Source: Desulfovibrio porci
GTDB lineage: Bacteria; Desulfobacterota; Desulfovibrionia; Desulfovibrionales; Desulfovibrionaceae
Length of the DNA: 64,000 nt
Direction: 5' to 3'
NCBI RefSeq assembly: GCF_009696265.1
Contig: NZ_VUMH01000003.1
Coordinates: 208,112 to 272,111 of the forward strand
Shown: positions 18,603 to 28,435 of the stretch, in pieces
Position numbering within the stretch: the first letter of the stretch is position 1
Layout of the letters: each line of letters begins with the position of its first letter
Translations under genes and position numbers: made by a program
Notes under the pieces: model-generated
What the model saw: the letters and a program-made list of their open reading frames with translations, nothing else
Told to the model about the DNA's origin: nothing
Databases searched by the model: none

Positions 18603-18944
18603 TCATTGACCGGCCAGCAGACGGCGCACCGAGGTCAGCTCCCGCTTGAGCATCTGCATGAAGGCCGGGTCCGGCACGGCGGCCACCCGCTCGGGCAGAT
18701 TCTCATCCAGCACGGCGCTGCCCTCCAGCACGCGGCGCGCGCCTTCAATGGTCATGCCCTGCTCGTGCAGCAACTGCCGGATACGGCGCAGGAGCGCCAG
18801 ATGGCTTTCCGTGTACAGGCGCTGGCCCTTGTCCGTGCGCAGGGGGGCCAGTTGGGGGAATTCCGTCTCCCAGAAGCGCAGGACATGGGTTTTGAGATTG
18901 AGCAGCTCCGCCGCCTCGCCGATGCGGTAGTTTTTTTCCGGCAT
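18603..18944 (-). CDS. MerR-family transcriptional regulator
   Basis: 113 residues from ATG 18944, chosen because AGGAGG lies eight bases upstream. The N-terminal winged helix-turn-helix is YRIGEAAELLNLKTHVLRFW followed by GQRLYTESHLALLRRI, the MerR signature. A short coiled coil follows. There is no cysteine cluster, so it is not a classic metal sensor; it resembles the short HspR/MlrA-like or pheT-associated MerR proteins. Lying between pheT and rpe, it is probably co-transcribed with them and may regulate the cluster, but its ligand and operator are not evident. Confidence 0.9.
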   Translation of the reverse strand: MPEKNYRIGEAAELLNLKTHVLRFWETEFPQLAPLRTDKGQRLYTESHLALLRRIRQLLHEQGMTIEGARRVLEGSAVLDENLPERVAAVPDPAFMQMLKRELTSVRRLLAGQ

Positions 18945-19123
18945 AGAACCGTCCTCCTGAATCTCAGGCGCATGAGGATTTTCCTTCTCCCGCAAGAAAA
19001 CCGGGTCTGTTATGAAAGGCATGAACCCTTCATAACAGACGACGGGACGCCGCCGGAGAAGGAAAAGGCCATACGCGGGAGCTGTTTCCGCATGAGGACG
19101 AAAGGACCATTTAGAAACGGCTC

Positions 19124-21529
19124 CTAAACGCGGACGCCCAAATTCTTCACGAGTGATTCTGCCACCTTTTCCCGCTCCTTGTCCACTTCCGCATCCTTGA
19201 GGGTCCGCCCGGCGTGGCGGAAGGTCAGGCGGAAGGTCAGATTGCGCCCCGCTTCAACGCCGGGGCCGCCCTGGGGTTCAAAGCAGTCCACGAGCACTGC
19301 GTCCTCCAGCAGGGGCAGACCGAGCCCGGTCAGATGATCGAGCACCTGGCCGACCTTGAGTTCCGGCCCGGCCATGACCGTGATGTCGCGGCGCACCGGC
19401 GGGTAGACCGGCAGAGGCGCGAAGCGGATCACGGCCCTGTCGTGCAGTTCGCGCAGCACTTCCAGGTTGAGTTCCGCCAGCCAGACGGCTTTGCGGGCGT
19501 GGAAATCCTCGGCCAGGGCGGGTTTGACCCGGCCCATGCGGCCCACGCGGCGGCCCTCGACCAGCACTTCCACGCAGGGCAGGAGGAAGGGATGCGTTTC
19601 GGCCTGACGGCAGACCGGCGCGGGCAGATGCAGAAAATGCAGCAGGTGTTCCACCACGCCCTTGAGGTCCGCGTAGTCCATGTCGGCTTCGGCATGAGGC
19701 CAGGCAGTGTCGTGGCGCGCGCCGTAGAGCAGGATGCCCAGCATGCCGGTTTCATGGGCTGTGGTTTCCGAGTCCGGGTCGGCTTCGAAAACATGGGCCA
19801 GTTCGAACAGCCGCAGCCCCTGCGCGCCCTGGGCCAGATTGTTGCGCAGATCCTGAAGCAGCCCCGGCGCCAGGGCCGTGCGCAGGGCGTCCTGTTCCGC
19901 CGAAAGGGGATTCATGATGGAAATGCGGCCCTCGGCGGGCAGGCCGAGATGGTCCAGATCCTTGTGGCCCACAAAACTATAGTTGACGGCTTCGTTGAGG
20001 CCCAGACCCGCGCCCCAGTGCTTGAGCCGCAGCCAGAAAGCATAGCGCGATTCCGGCTCGGCCGCGCGCGCCAGATCCAGCTGCACGGGCGGCAGCACGG
20101 GCGGGATGGTGTCCAGGCCGTGCACCCGGCCCACCTCCTCGATGAGGTCCGCCTCGCGGGTGAGGTCGGGTCGCCAGGAAGGCTGCTCCACCCGCCAGGC
20201 GTCGCCGTCCTTTTCCACGGCGCAGCCCATGCCGGAGAGCGTTTTTTCGTCGAATTCCGGACTCAGCCGCACGCCCAGCAGGGCGTCGGCCCTGGCCGGA
20301 CGGAAGGCGATGCGCGCCGGGACAAAGGGCCGGGGTTCCTCAATGGAGAGGCCGCGCCGCACCACGCCGCCGCCGAAGGCCGCCATCAGGGCGCAGGCCC
20401 GGTCCAGAGCCCAGATCGTGCGCTGCTGGTCGATGCCGCGCTCAAAACGGTAGGAGGCTTCCGAGGAAAGCCCCAGCCGTCGCGAGGTCTTGCGGATGGC
20501 ACCGGGCCGGAAGACCGCGCTTTCCAGAAAGACGTTGCGGCTCTCAGCCGTGATTTCCGTATTCAGGCCGCCCATGACCCCGGCCAGACCCACGGGCCGT
20601 TCCGCGTCGCAGATGCACAGGTCACGGCTGGTCAGAATCCGCTCCTGGCCGTCCAGGGTGACGAACTTTTCGCCTTCGCGGGCGGGTTTGACCACGATGC
20701 GGCCGCCCCGCAGCTTGTCCAGGTCAAAAGAGTGCAGGGGCTGGCCGCATTCGAACAGAATATAGTTGGTCACGTCCACGATATTGGAAATGGGGCGCAC
20801 GCCCACGGCATGCAGGCGATGGCGCACGCGCATGGGCGACGGGGCCACCTTGATCTCAGAAATGACCCGGCCCGAATACAGCCAGCAAAGCTCGGGCTCC
20901 GTAATCTCAATAGGGACGATGGCTTCCGGGCCGTTGGCGTCCAGGTGCAGGGGCAGTTCCGGGACGCTCAGGGGCAGGTTGAAGGCCAGGGCCGTCTCAC
21001 GCGCCAAGCCCAGCACGGAGAGGCAGTCCGCGCGGTTGGGCGTGATGGAGATGTCCAGCACTTCCCGGTCCAGTTCGAGCACATCCACAAGCCGCGCGCC
21101 CACTGCGGCGGAGTCCGGCAGGACCATGATGCCGCTGTGATCCTCGGTGAGGCCCAGTTCCCGCTCGGAGCAGATCATGCCGAAGGACGGCGCGCCGCGC
21201 AGTTTGGCTTTCTTGATCACCGTGCCGTCAGGCAGGCGCGTGCCCACCAGAGCCACGGGCACCTTCTGGCCGGCGGCCACGTTGGGCGCGCCGCAGACGA
21301 TATCCAGCAGTTCGCCCTGCCCGGCATCCACCTTGCAGCAGTGCAGATGGTCGGAGTCGGGGTGCTGGACGCATTCCGCCACGTAGCCCACCACAATGGC
21401 GCTGATGGCGTCGTAGGGGCGCTGGATGTCTTCCAGCTCCAGGCCAAGCATGGTCAGCCGGTCGCCCAGCGCTTCGGCAGTGCCTTCGTAAGGCGTAAAT
21501 TCACGCAACCATGAAAGGGAAAGCAGCAT
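19124..21529 (-). CDS. pheT: Phenylalanyl-tRNA synthetase beta subunit
   Basis: 801 residues, full length. The N-terminal EMAP/tRNA-binding domain has VVGYVAECVQHPDSDHLHCC, followed by B3/B4 editing domain, B5 domain and a C-terminal anticodon-binding ferredoxin-fold domain ending in FRHAGRTLKDAEVDKE. With PheS it forms the alpha2beta2 enzyme that charges tRNA-Phe. Pairs with pheS upstream, but a gene for a small exported protein lies in between, which is unusual. It is oriented with the rest of the translation cluster. Confidence 0.98.
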   Translation of the reverse strand: MLLSLSWLREFTPYEGTAEALGDRLTMLGLELEDIQRPYDAISAIVVGYVAECVQHPDSDHLHCCKVDAGQGELLDIVCGAPNVAAGQKVPVALVGTRLPDGTVIKKAKLRGAPSFGMICSERELGLTEDHSGIMVLPDSAAVGARLVDVLELDREVLDISITPNRADCLSVLGLARETALAFNLPLSVPELPLHLDANGPEAIVPIEITEPELCWLYSGRVISEIKVAPSPMRVRHRLHAVGVRPISNIVDVTNYILFECGQPLHSFDLDKLRGGRIVVKPAREGEKFVTLDGQERILTSRDLCICDAERPVGLAGVMGGLNTEITAESRNVFLESAVFRPGAIRKTSRRLGLSSEASYRFERGIDQQRTIWALDRACALMAAFGGGVVRRGLSIEEPRPFVPARIAFRPARADALLGVRLSPEFDEKTLSGMGCAVEKDGDAWRVEQPSWRPDLTREADLIEEVGRVHGLDTIPPVLPPVQLDLARAAEPESRYAFWLRLKHWGAGLGLNEAVNYSFVGHKDLDHLGLPAEGRISIMNPLSAEQDALRTALAPGLLQDLRNNLAQGAQGLRLFELAHVFEADPDSETTAHETGMLGILLYGARHDTAWPHAEADMDYADLKGVVEHLLHFLHLPAPVCRQAETHPFLLPCVEVLVEGRRVGRMGRVKPALAEDFHARKAVWLAELNLEVLRELHDRAVIRFAPLPVYPPVRRDITVMAGPELKVGQVLDHLTGLGLPLLEDAVLVDCFEPQGGPGVEAGRNLTFRLTFRHAGRTLKDAEVDKEREKVAESLVKNLGVRV

Positions 21530-21556
21530 ATCTCGTTCCTGTGGGCTTGATTAGGC

Positions 21557-21937
21557 CTATTTGAATGACCAGGCCGGGGTTTCCGGCTTGGCGTCCGGGT
21601 CCGGCAAGGGCCGGGAATCGGTGCTGGAACCGTATGAACCGTAGGCTCCGGGACGCGGGCGCTTGCGGGGCGCTTTTTCCTCGGGCGGGCGGTCTTCAAT
21701 GGTGTTGCCGTAGGCGTCGGTATAGCCCATGCCGCCCTCGGCCGTGCGCGACGGCGCACTGGCGGGTGGCAGGCCTTCCAGGGGCTTGGGGCCGCCCGGC
21801 GGTTCCAGGCCGGAGTGACGCGGGCTCAGGGCCGAGGCGGCCAAAGCCGCGTGCGGAGCCGGTCCGGTCCCGTCCGTCAGAACCGCTCCCGCGCAAAGGA
21901 CGGCGCAGAGGGCAAGCAGGGTCAGAAGGCGCCTCAT
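21557..21937 (-). CDS. Proline-rich exported protein between pheS and pheT, unknown function
   Basis: 126 residues from ATG 21937. The start MRRLLTLLALCAVLCAGAVL is a typical signal peptide, with a likely cleavage after an Ala-rich stretch. The mature part is rich in Pro, Gly, Ser and charged residues and contains YTDAYGNTIEDRPPEEKAP; it is probably disordered. No known domain is recognised. It sits tightly in the pheS-pheT pair, 10 bases after pheS and 27 before pheT. The similarity of its DAYGN segment to short envelope repeats is only suggestive. Confidence 0.75.
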   Translation of the reverse strand: MRRLLTLLALCAVLCAGAVLTDGTGPAPHAALAASALSPRHSGLEPPGGPKPLEGLPPASAPSRTAEGGMGYTDAYGNTIEDRPPEEKAPRKRPRPGAYGSYGSSTDSRPLPDPDAKPETPAWSFK

Positions 21938-21947
21938 GCTTGCGGCC

Positions 21948-22982
21948 TCAGGCAAACTGCCCCAGAAAACGCACATCGTTCTCAAAGAACATACGCAGGT
22001 CGCCGATGCCGTATTTGAGCATGGCCACGCGCTCCACGCCCAAGCCGAAAGCGAAACCGCTCACGTCCTCGGGATAGCCCACGGCGGCGTATACCGCCGG
22101 GTCCACCATGCCGCAGCCCAGAATTTCCACCCAGCCGGTGGTCTTGCAGACGCGGCAGGGTTCGCCGTCCACATGTCCCTTGCCGCCGCACATGCAGCAG
22201 GAGATGTCCACTTCCGCCGAGGGTTCGGTGAAGGGGAAAAAGCTCGGGCGAAAGCGCACCTTGGTGTCGGCGCCGAACACGGCCCGCACAAAGGCGGTCA
22301 GGGTGCCGCGCAGATGGGCCATGCTGATGTCGTGCCCCACCATCAGTCCCTCAATCTGGTGGAACATGGGGGTGTGGGTCAGATCCGAGTCGCGCCGGTA
22401 GACCTTGCCGGGGGCCACCACGGCTACGGGAGGCTTGCGGGCCAGCATGGTGCGCACCTGCACCGGCGAGGTGTGGGTGCGCATGAGCACTTTTTCGGTG
22501 ATGTAGAGGGTGTCCTGCATGTCCCTGGCCGGGTGTTCGGCGGGCATGTTCAGGGACTCGAAATTGTAGCGGTCGATCTCCACCTCCGGGCCGGAGGCCA
22601 CGTCAAAACCGAGGCCCTTGAAGATGCCGCAGATCTCCTCCATGACCAGGGTGGTGGGGTGCAGCGAACCACGCCAGGGCGCGCGCCCCGGCAGGGAAGG
22701 GTCGAAACGCGCCAGGGCCGAGGCTTCGCGCCCGGCTTCCAGAGCGCTTTTGCGCGCCTCGAACAGGGCGTTGCAGCGCTCTTTCACACTGTTGGCGGTT
22801 TGCCCCACGGCGGGCCGCTCGGCGGGCGCGAGTTTGGGCAACCGGCTCATGATCTGGGCGAGACGGCCCTTGCGGCCCAGAAAATCCACCCGCAAGCCTT
22901 CCAGGTCTTCCAAAGAAGAAGCCTGGTCCAGCCCTCGTTCGAGTTCCGGTACCAGGCCTTCCAATGCTGTAATCAGGTCCAT
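21948..22982 (-). CDS. pheS: Phenylalanyl-tRNA synthetase alpha subunit
   Basis: 344 residues from ATG 22982. The class II aminoacyl-tRNA synthetase core shows motif 2 as [10 protein letters not shown] and motif 3 as [18 protein letters not shown]. An N-terminal coiled coil ([18 protein letters not shown]) docks tRNA. Between them two CxxC pairs, CCMCGGKG and CRVCKTTGW, resemble the zinc-ribbon-like insertion found in some bacterial PheS proteins. It lies 233 bases after rplT in the same direction. Confidence 0.98.
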   Translation of the reverse strand: MDLITALEGLVPELERGLDQASSLEDLEGLRVDFLGRKGRLAQIMSRLPKLAPAERPAVGQTANSVKERCNALFEARKSALEAGREASALARFDPSLPGRAPWRGSLHPTTLVMEEICGIFKGLGFDVASGPEVEIDRYNFESLNMPAEHPARDMQDTLYITEKVLMRTHTSPVQVRTMLARKPPVAVVAPGKVYRRDSDLTHTPMFHQIEGLMVGHDISMAHLRGTLTAFVRAVFGADTKVRFRPSFFPFTEPSAEVDISCCMCGGKGHVDGEPCRVCKTTGWVEILGCGMVDPAVYAAVGYPEDVSGFAFGLGVERVAMLKYGIGDLRMFFENDVRFLGQFA

Positions 22983-23215
22983 GCAGATTCCCGATGCCGC
23001 CTGTGCGGCGCTGAGGCTTTCATAAACACGGGCGGCGGGCTGTTGGCCGCGCCGCCCGGCATAAGACGTCGTCGTAATTCGCGCTGAAGCGGCATGTGGA
23101 ATTTTTGTGCGCCGGCAAGGAAAACAAGCGGCGCGCCACAGGCGCATAGCCGGCTATGTAACCAAGGCGCGCCGGGGCCTCTGACGCGGCCAGCGCGCAA
23201 AAGGCCGCATGCCGC

Positions 23216-23569
23216 CTACTTCAGGGCAGCCTTGGCCAAATCCACCACCTTGGCGAAATCGTCTTTCTGATAGACGGCCAGATCCGCCAGCACCTTGCGG
23301 TTCAGTTCGATGCCGGCCAGCTTCAGGCCGTGCATGAAACGGCTGTAGGACAGCCCGCTCAGGCGCGCACCGGCGTTGATGCGCAGAATCCAGAGCGTGC
23401 GGAAATCGCGCTTGCGGTTCTTGCGGCCGATGAAGGCATACTGGAGCGAACGCTCCACAGCCTCGCGGGCGGTGCGGTACAGGCGGCTGCGGCCCCCACG
23501 GAAACCTTTGGCGGCGCTCAGATATTTTTTGTGGCGACGATGACTGGCAAGACCTCTCTTCACACGCAT
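23216..23569 (-). CDS. rplT: 50S ribosomal protein L20
   Basis: 117 residues from ATG 23569, typical length. It starts [17 protein letters not shown] and carries the L20 signature [14 protein letters not shown]. It binds 23S rRNA during early 50S assembly and in several bacteria represses its own operon. It follows rpmI after an unusually long 290-base spacer. GGAGG lies just upstream of the start. Confidence 0.98.
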   Translation of the reverse strand: MRVKRGLASHRRHKKYLSAAKGFRGGRSRLYRTAREAVERSLQYAFIGRKNRKRDFRTLWILRINAGARLSGLSYSRFMHGLKLAGIELNRKVLADLAVYQKDDFAKVVDLAKAALK

Positions 23570-23859
23570 GGGCGTACCCTCCTTCACACCGGCCAGGCGG
23601 AGGAAAGCCCGCCGGGTGGATAAAAATGATCAGGCCCCCTGCCGGGGGACGCGGATTGAAGCTTGCTCGCGGCTCCACGCGTGCCGCCGACCCGAAAGGA
23701 TCAAAAAGGAAAAACCGCCGCGCCCAGCAATGCGCAAGCGCGGATTTTTGGGCACTGACAAGGAAACCGAGCTTTTTATGACGGGAGCGGACTCTTCTGG
23801 TCCGTGACCGGAATAAAAAGCGAAGGCTGACGCCGTCAGCGGGCAAAAGGCCGCGCTTG
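23570..23859 (-). promoter_or_regulatory. Long rpmI-rplT spacer with attenuator-like hairpin
   Basis: rpmI and rplT are usually nearly adjacent; here 290 bases separate them. About 20 bases after the rpmI stop, GCTGACGCCGTCAGC (23826-23840) is a 6-bp palindromic stem. On the minus strand it is followed by CTTCGCTTTTTA, a terminator- or attenuator-like arrangement. The remainder holds GC-rich inverted segments. It may be an L20 control region or an internal processing or termination site (inference). Confidence 0.45.
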
Positions 23860-24057
23860 CTAGCCGTTGGGCAGCATGCGACGGACAGCCTTCTCATTGG
23901 TGCTGTCCACCAGAGTGGCCTGGCCCAGACGCATTTTGCGGCCGGGGGCCTTCTTGGTCAGGATGTGGCGCAGATTCTGACGGCGACGCTTGAACTTGCC
24001 GCTGCCGGTAAGCTGAAAGCGCTTGGCCGCGGCGCGCCGGGTTTTGATCTTGGGCAT
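23860..24057 (-). CDS. rpmI: 50S ribosomal protein L35
   Basis: 65 residues from ATG 24057, beginning MPKIKTRRAAAKRFQLTGSG, the family signature. Highly basic. An upstream in-frame start at 24078 is rejected as the family begins with MPKxKTR. GGAGT lies upstream. It follows infC after 99 bases in the usual infC-rpmI-rplT order. Confidence 0.98.
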   Translation of the reverse strand: MPKIKTRRAAAKRFQLTGSGKFKRRRQNLRHILTKKAPGRKMRLGQATLVDSTNEKAVRRMLPNG

Positions 24058-24156
24058 GGCGTACTCCTTACAGAACAAAAAACGGATATGCCCGGCGTCC
24101 TGCTCAGACCGCCGGGGAAGGCATAGTGCCTTAAAAAACAGTCGGCCGCAAGAAGA

Positions 24157-24687
24157 TTATTTCTTGGGCACCATCAGCATCTGCAAGGTGCGGCCTTCGG
24201 CGCGGGGCTCCTGCTCCACTTTGGCCACATCCGCCAGATCCTGCACAACGCGTTCCAGTATGCTCAGGCCGCGGTCCTTATGGACGATTTCGCGGCCGCG
24301 GAAAAATACCGTGATCTTGCAGCGGTCGCCGTCTTCCAGAAAACGGCGGATATGGCGCAGCTTGGTTTCGTAATCATGGTCGTCGGTCTTGGGACGGACC
24401 TTGATTTCCTTGATCTGCACCACGGTCTGGCGCTTTTTGGCTTCCGCTTTTTTCTTCTGCTGCTCGTACTTGAACTTGCCGTAATCCATGATCCGGCAGA
24501 CGGGCGGCTCAGAGGTGGAAGCCACTTCCACCAGATCCATGCCCCCCTCTTTGGCCAGGGCGATGGCTTCGTTGCGTTGCAAAATTCCCAGCTGCTCACC
24601 GTCCGCGCCGATGACGCGCACTTCGCGCGCGCGGATCAATTCATTACGGCGTACGCCGTCCTGCGGCATGTCGCGCCGCATTCTCAT
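24157..24687 (-). CDS. infC: Translation initiation factor IF-3
   Basis: Up to 176 residues. The N-terminal domain has RRNELIRAREVRVIGADGEQ and LAKEGGMDLVEV; the C-terminal domain has IKEIKVRPKTDDHDYETKL and TVFFRGREI. IF-3 keeps ribosomal subunits apart and proofreads initiator codons. ATG 24687 is one base past the thrS stop, suggesting coupling; ATGs at 24681 and 24669 are alternatives, and the last is nearest to the shortest family versions. Unlike E. coli infC, a normal ATG is available. Confidence 0.97.
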   Translation of the reverse strand: MRMRRDMPQDGVRRNELIRAREVRVIGADGEQLGILQRNEAIALAKEGGMDLVEVASTSEPPVCRIMDYGKFKYEQQKKKAEAKKRQTVVQIKEIKVRPKTDDHDYETKLRHIRRFLEDGDRCKITVFFRGREIVHKDRGLSILERVVQDLADVAKVEQEPRAEGRTLQMLMVPKK

Positions 24688-24688
24688 A

Positions 24689-26653
24689 TTAGGCGAAGCT
24701 ATAGCGCATCCCTCCTTGTTTGAAAGGCTCTTCCGCGTCCGCCCGGATCAGGGCGGCCACATCCGCAATAGATTTGAGCCCCAGATTTTCACCGCTGCGC
24801 AGGCGCACGTTCACGCCGTCAGCCTGCACTTCCTTTTCTCCTACCACAAGAATATAGGGCGTTTTGGCCAGTTGGGCCTCGCGCACCTTGAAGCCGAGCT
24901 TTTCATTGCGCGTGTCCGCCGTCACCCGGATGCCCAGGGCCTGCAATTCGCCGCGCATGCGTTCCACCGTGGCGTCGCCGCCCTCGGTGACCGTGAGTAG
25001 CCGGGCCTGCTCCGGCGCGAGCCAGGTGGGCAGGGCTCCGGCGAACTGCTCGATAAGCACGCCGATGAAGCGTTCCAGCGAACCCATGATGGCCCGGTGG
25101 ACCATAACCGGGCGGTGGCGCTCGCCGTCCTGGCCCACATAGGTCAGGTCGAAGCGCTCGGGCAGGGTGAAGTCCACCTGAATAGTGGAACACTGCCATT
25201 CGCGGCCGATGCAGTCCAGCAGGCGCACGTCGATCTTCGGGCCATAGAACGCGCCGTCACCGGCGTTGATCTCATAGGGCAGACCGGCCTTTTCCACGGC
25301 CTGGATCAGGGCGCTGGTGGCCAGTTCCCAGGCCTCGTCCGTGCCGATGCTGCTCTCGGGCCGGGTGGAAACCGCCACCTTGTACTGGAAGCCGAAGAGG
25401 TGCATCAGGTCGCGGATCAGGTGGATGACGTCCAGAATCTCGTTCTCAAGCTGCTCGGGCGCGCAGAGGATGTGCGCGTCGTCCTGGGTGAACTGACGCA
25501 CGCGCAACAGGCCGTGCAGCACGCCGCTTTTTTCGTGGCGGTGGACCACGCCCAGTTCGAAATAGCGCTGGGGCAGATCGCGGTAGCTGCGCAGCTCATT
25601 CTTGTAGATGAGCATGTGCGCGATGCAGTTCATGGGCTTGATGCCGTATGCGTCGTCCTCGATCCGGGTGAAATACATGTTCTCACGGTAGTGATCGTAG
25701 TGGCCGGAACGCTGCCAGGTTTCCACGCGCAGCAGCTGCGGGCCCTGCACCATGTCGTAGCCGCGCTTGAGGTGCTCCTTGCGCCAGAAGTCTTCCAGAA
25801 TGGCGCGCACCAGCATGCCCTTGGGCAGCCAGAAAACCATGCCCGGGGCCACGTCCTCCTGAAAGGTGAACAGGCTCAACTCGCGCCCCAGTTTGCGATG
25901 GTCGCGGCGCTTGGCCTCCTCAAGCTGCTTGAGATAGGCGGCAAGAGCTTTTTCGTCGGCAAAGGCCGTGCCGTAGAGGCGCGAAAGCATGGGATTTTTC
26001 TCATCCCCGCGCCAGTAGGCCCCGGCCACGGACATCAGCTTGGAGGCCTTGGCAAAGCCCGTGTGCGGCACGTGCGGGCCACGGCAAAGATCCGTGAAGT
26101 CGCCGCAGGTGTAGAGGGAAACCGTATCCGCCTCAATGCCTTCGATCAGCTCTATCTTGTAGGTTTCGCCCATGGCCTTGAAGCGCGCCACGGCCTCGGC
26201 CTTGGAAAGCACTTCGCGGCTGAACGGCTCGCGCGCGGCGGCGATCTTTTGCATTTCGGCCTCAATGGCCGGAAAATCCTCGCTGGAGAAAGGGCGTTCC
26301 ACGTCAAAATCGTAATAGAAGCCGTTGTCGATGGCCGGGCCGATGGTCACCTTTGCCGTGGGGAAAAGCCGTTTGACCGCGGCGGCCATGACGTGGGCCG
26401 TGGAATGGCGGATCATCCGCAGGCCTTCGGGCGAATCGGCGTAGACGGGCACGAGTTCGGAACAGCCTTCAGGCAGCGACGCGGAAAGATCCAGCAACGC
26501 GCCGGACGAGGACGCGTCATCGGGGCCGTCCGCCAAGGCTCTGGCGGCCACCACAGCCTTGAATTTTTTGCCGCTCAGGGCCTTTTGCAGCGCCGCCGCA
26601 ACCTCGACCCCGGCGGGAACGTCCACCACCTGCCCTTCCACACGGACATCCAT
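24689..26653 (-). CDS. thrS: Threonyl-tRNA synthetase
   Basis: 654 residues. The N-terminus [19 protein letters not shown] is a TGS domain; then an editing domain ([15 protein letters not shown]), and the class II catalytic core with the zinc-site cysteine in [10 protein letters not shown] and histidine in [10 protein letters not shown]. The C-terminal anticodon domain ends the protein. AGAAGGAG lies six bases before the ATG. Translation of infC is coupled to its end. No T-box leader was seen between the tRNA-Val gene and this gene. Confidence 0.98.
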   Translation of the reverse strand: MDVRVEGQVVDVPAGVEVAAALQKALSGKKFKAVVAARALADGPDDASSSGALLDLSASLPEGCSELVPVYADSPEGLRMIRHSTAHVMAAAVKRLFPTAKVTIGPAIDNGFYYDFDVERPFSSEDFPAIEAEMQKIAAAREPFSREVLSKAEAVARFKAMGETYKIELIEGIEADTVSLYTCGDFTDLCRGPHVPHTGFAKASKLMSVAGAYWRGDEKNPMLSRLYGTAFADEKALAAYLKQLEEAKRRDHRKLGRELSLFTFQEDVAPGMVFWLPKGMLVRAILEDFWRKEHLKRGYDMVQGPQLLRVETWQRSGHYDHYRENMYFTRIEDDAYGIKPMNCIAHMLIYKNELRSYRDLPQRYFELGVVHRHEKSGVLHGLLRVRQFTQDDAHILCAPEQLENEILDVIHLIRDLMHLFGFQYKVAVSTRPESSIGTDEAWELATSALIQAVEKAGLPYEINAGDGAFYGPKIDVRLLDCIGREWQCSTIQVDFTLPERFDLTYVGQDGERHRPVMVHRAIMGSLERFIGVLIEQFAGALPTWLAPEQARLLTVTEGGDATVERMRGELQALGIRVTADTRNEKLGFKVREAQLAKTPYILVVGEKEVQADGVNVRLRSGENLGLKSIADVAALIRADAEEPFKQGGMRYSFA

Positions 26654-26692
26654 GACAAACTCCTTCTAGACGGGGCCCCATGCGCAACGCCC

Positions 26693-26722
26693 CAAAAACA
26701 AATGGGGAGGCAAACCTCCCCA
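26693..26722 (-). terminator. Intrinsic terminator between tRNA-Val and thrS
   Basis: On the minus strand TGGGGAGG-TTTG-CCTCCCCA (26703-26722) forms an 8-bp stem and is followed by TTTGTTTTT. It lies downstream of the tRNA-Val gene and 40 bases before thrS, so it ends tRNA transcripts or limits read-through into thrS. Confidence 0.8.
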
Positions 26723-26802
26723 CAGTGCCGAACACCCGGACGCGAACCGCCTTTCACGCGGCGCGCCTTCTATGCTGAGGGGAAAATCCCCGGAATTTCA
26801 TT

Positions 26803-26879
26803 TGGTAGGAACGAGCAGACTTGAACTGCTGACCCCTTCCGTGTCAAGGAAGTGCTCTAGCCACCTGAGCTACGCTCCT
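26803..26879 (-). tRNA. tRNA-Val (anticodon GAC)
   Basis: Reads from 26879: a 7-bp acceptor stem AGGAGCG / CGTTCCT with one G-T pair, D-arm GCTC...GAGC, anticodon arm CTTCC-TTGACAC-GGAAG with GAC, T-arm containing GTTCAAGTC, and an encoded CCA end. 77 bases. Reads the GUC valine codon, and GUU by wobble. Confidence 0.96.
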
Positions 26880-26982
26880 ACATAGAGGCAAGAGGCTATA
26901 TAGCCGCTGCAACGTCCAGCGTCAACTCTTTTTTGACGGATTTACGCAACTTTTGCCGTAATGCGGCCGCCCCGCTTTCCTG

Positions 26983-28338
26983 TTACAGCGCTCCCGCATC
27001 CCTGCTTTCGGCCAGCCAGGCCGCGAAGGCCGCCTGGGCGCGCGCCGCGTACAGAGCCTTGCGGTCCTTTTTGCGGGCTTTTTCGCCCAGTTCCGGCATG
27101 AGGCCGAAGTGCGCGTTGGAAGGCTGAAAGCGTTTGACCGGCGTTTGCAGATGGTTCAGCAACGCGCCCAGGGCGCTTTGCGCCGGGGGCCGGGGCAGGT
27201 CCGCGTCGCGCGCGCGGGCCGCCAGGCTCAGTCCCAGCCAGAGGCCGCAGGCGGCGGACTCCACATAGCCTTCCACGCCGGTGATCTGCCCGGCCAGAAA
27301 GACGTGCGGGCGGGTTTTGAGGGAAAGGTTCGCGTTGAGGGCCTCGGGCGCGTTGACATAGGTGTTGCGGTGCATGCTGCCGTAGCGGGCGAACTCCGCC
27401 CGCTCCAGCCCCGGCACCAGCCGGAACACCCTGGCCTGCTCAGGCTGGGTCAGCTTGGTCTGGCAGCCCACCAGGTTGCAGGTTTCGCTGTTGGCGTTTT
27501 CCGCGCGCAGTTGCAGCACCGCCCAGGGGCGGCGGCCCGTGCGGGGGTCCACAAAACCCACGGGCTTGAGCGGGCCGAAGGTCAGGGTGCGCGGGCCGCG
27601 TTCGGCCAGAGCCTCCACCGGCATGCAGCCCTCGAAATGCGTCTCGCGCTCAAAGGCGCGGGCCTCCACCTTGCGGGCCTCCAGCAGGGCCTGGTAAAAT
27701 GCCTCGTATTCCTCGCGGTTCATGGGGCAGTTGAGATAATCGCCCTGCCCCGCCGTTCCGCCGTTCTCGCAGCCGTAGCGGGAGGCCCGGAAGACCACTC
27801 TCATGTCCAGGGAGTGCGTCCAGACGATGGGCGCGATGGCGTCGTAAAAATAACAATGTTCCGTGCCCAGCGCCCGGGCCAGCGAGGCGGAAAGCTCCTC
27901 CGAAGCCAGAGGCCCGGCGGCGATGATGATGGTCTCGGCCCCGGCCAGGGCGGGATCGTCCAGCGCGTCGATGCGGCGTTTCACCAGGCGGATGCGCGGC
28001 TCGGCGGCCACGCGCGCGGTCATGGCCCGCGCAAAGGCTTCGCGGTCCACGGCCAGAGCCTTCCCGGCGGGCACCCGGCAGGCGTCGGCCACGGCCATAA
28101 AGTCGCTGTCCAGAGCGCGCATTTCCGCCTTGAGCAGCCCCACGCCCGAGGCGGCTTCGTCCGAACGCAACGAATTGGAACAGACCAGTTCGGCCAGACA
28201 GTCGCTCACATGCGCCGGTGAGCGAAAGCCGGGCTTCTGTTCAAAAAGGGTCACGTCTAGACCCGCGCGGGCCAGGCGCAGCGCGCATTCGCAACCGGCC
28301 AGGCCGCCGCCCACCACGGCAATGGATGTCGTATTCAT
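26983..28338 (-). CDS. trmFO: TrmFO: folate/FAD-dependent tRNA U54 methyltransferase
   Basis: 451 residues from ATG 28338 (the second of two adjacent ATGs; AAAGGAG lies upstream). FAD-binding motif IAVVGGGLAGCECALRLARAG at the N-terminus, followed by ELVCSNSLRSDEA, a TrmFO family signature. The C-terminal part contains GQITGVEGYVESAACGLWLG. It makes ribothymidine at position 54 of tRNA from methylenetetrahydrofolate with FADH2. It shares strand with the tRNA-Val gene (104 bases away). Confidence 0.96.
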   Translation of the reverse strand: MNTTSIAVVGGGLAGCECALRLARAGLDVTLFEQKPGFRSPAHVSDCLAELVCSNSLRSDEAASGVGLLKAEMRALDSDFMAVADACRVPAGKALAVDREAFARAMTARVAAEPRIRLVKRRIDALDDPALAGAETIIIAAGPLASEELSASLARALGTEHCYFYDAIAPIVWTHSLDMRVVFRASRYGCENGGTAGQGDYLNCPMNREEYEAFYQALLEARKVEARAFERETHFEGCMPVEALAERGPRTLTFGPLKPVGFVDPRTGRRPWAVLQLRAENANSETCNLVGCQTKLTQPEQARVFRLVPGLERAEFARYGSMHRNTYVNAPEALNANLSLKTRPHVFLAGQITGVEGYVESAACGLWLGLSLAARARDADLPRPPAQSALGALLNHLQTPVKRFQPSNAHFGLMPELGEKARKKDRKALYAARAQAAFAAWLAESRDAGAL

Positions 28339-28435
28339 CATGGCTCCTTTTCTGCCCGGCAGCTTGTAAGAAAACAGGGGTAAAAGCAAGGCGGACGCTT
28401 CTGGCCCCCGCCGGGCTTTTGCGCTATGCTGCGGC

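Noticed and set aside
19214..21514. 766-codon plus-strand frame opposite pheT
   Set aside because: Antisense shadow of pheT; composition is His/Arg/Gln-rich without domains, and pheT is unambiguous.
26654..26802. T-box leader for thrS
   Set aside because: Only a simple terminator hairpin is visible; no T-box sequence or specifier loop, and T-boxes are rare outside Firmicutes.
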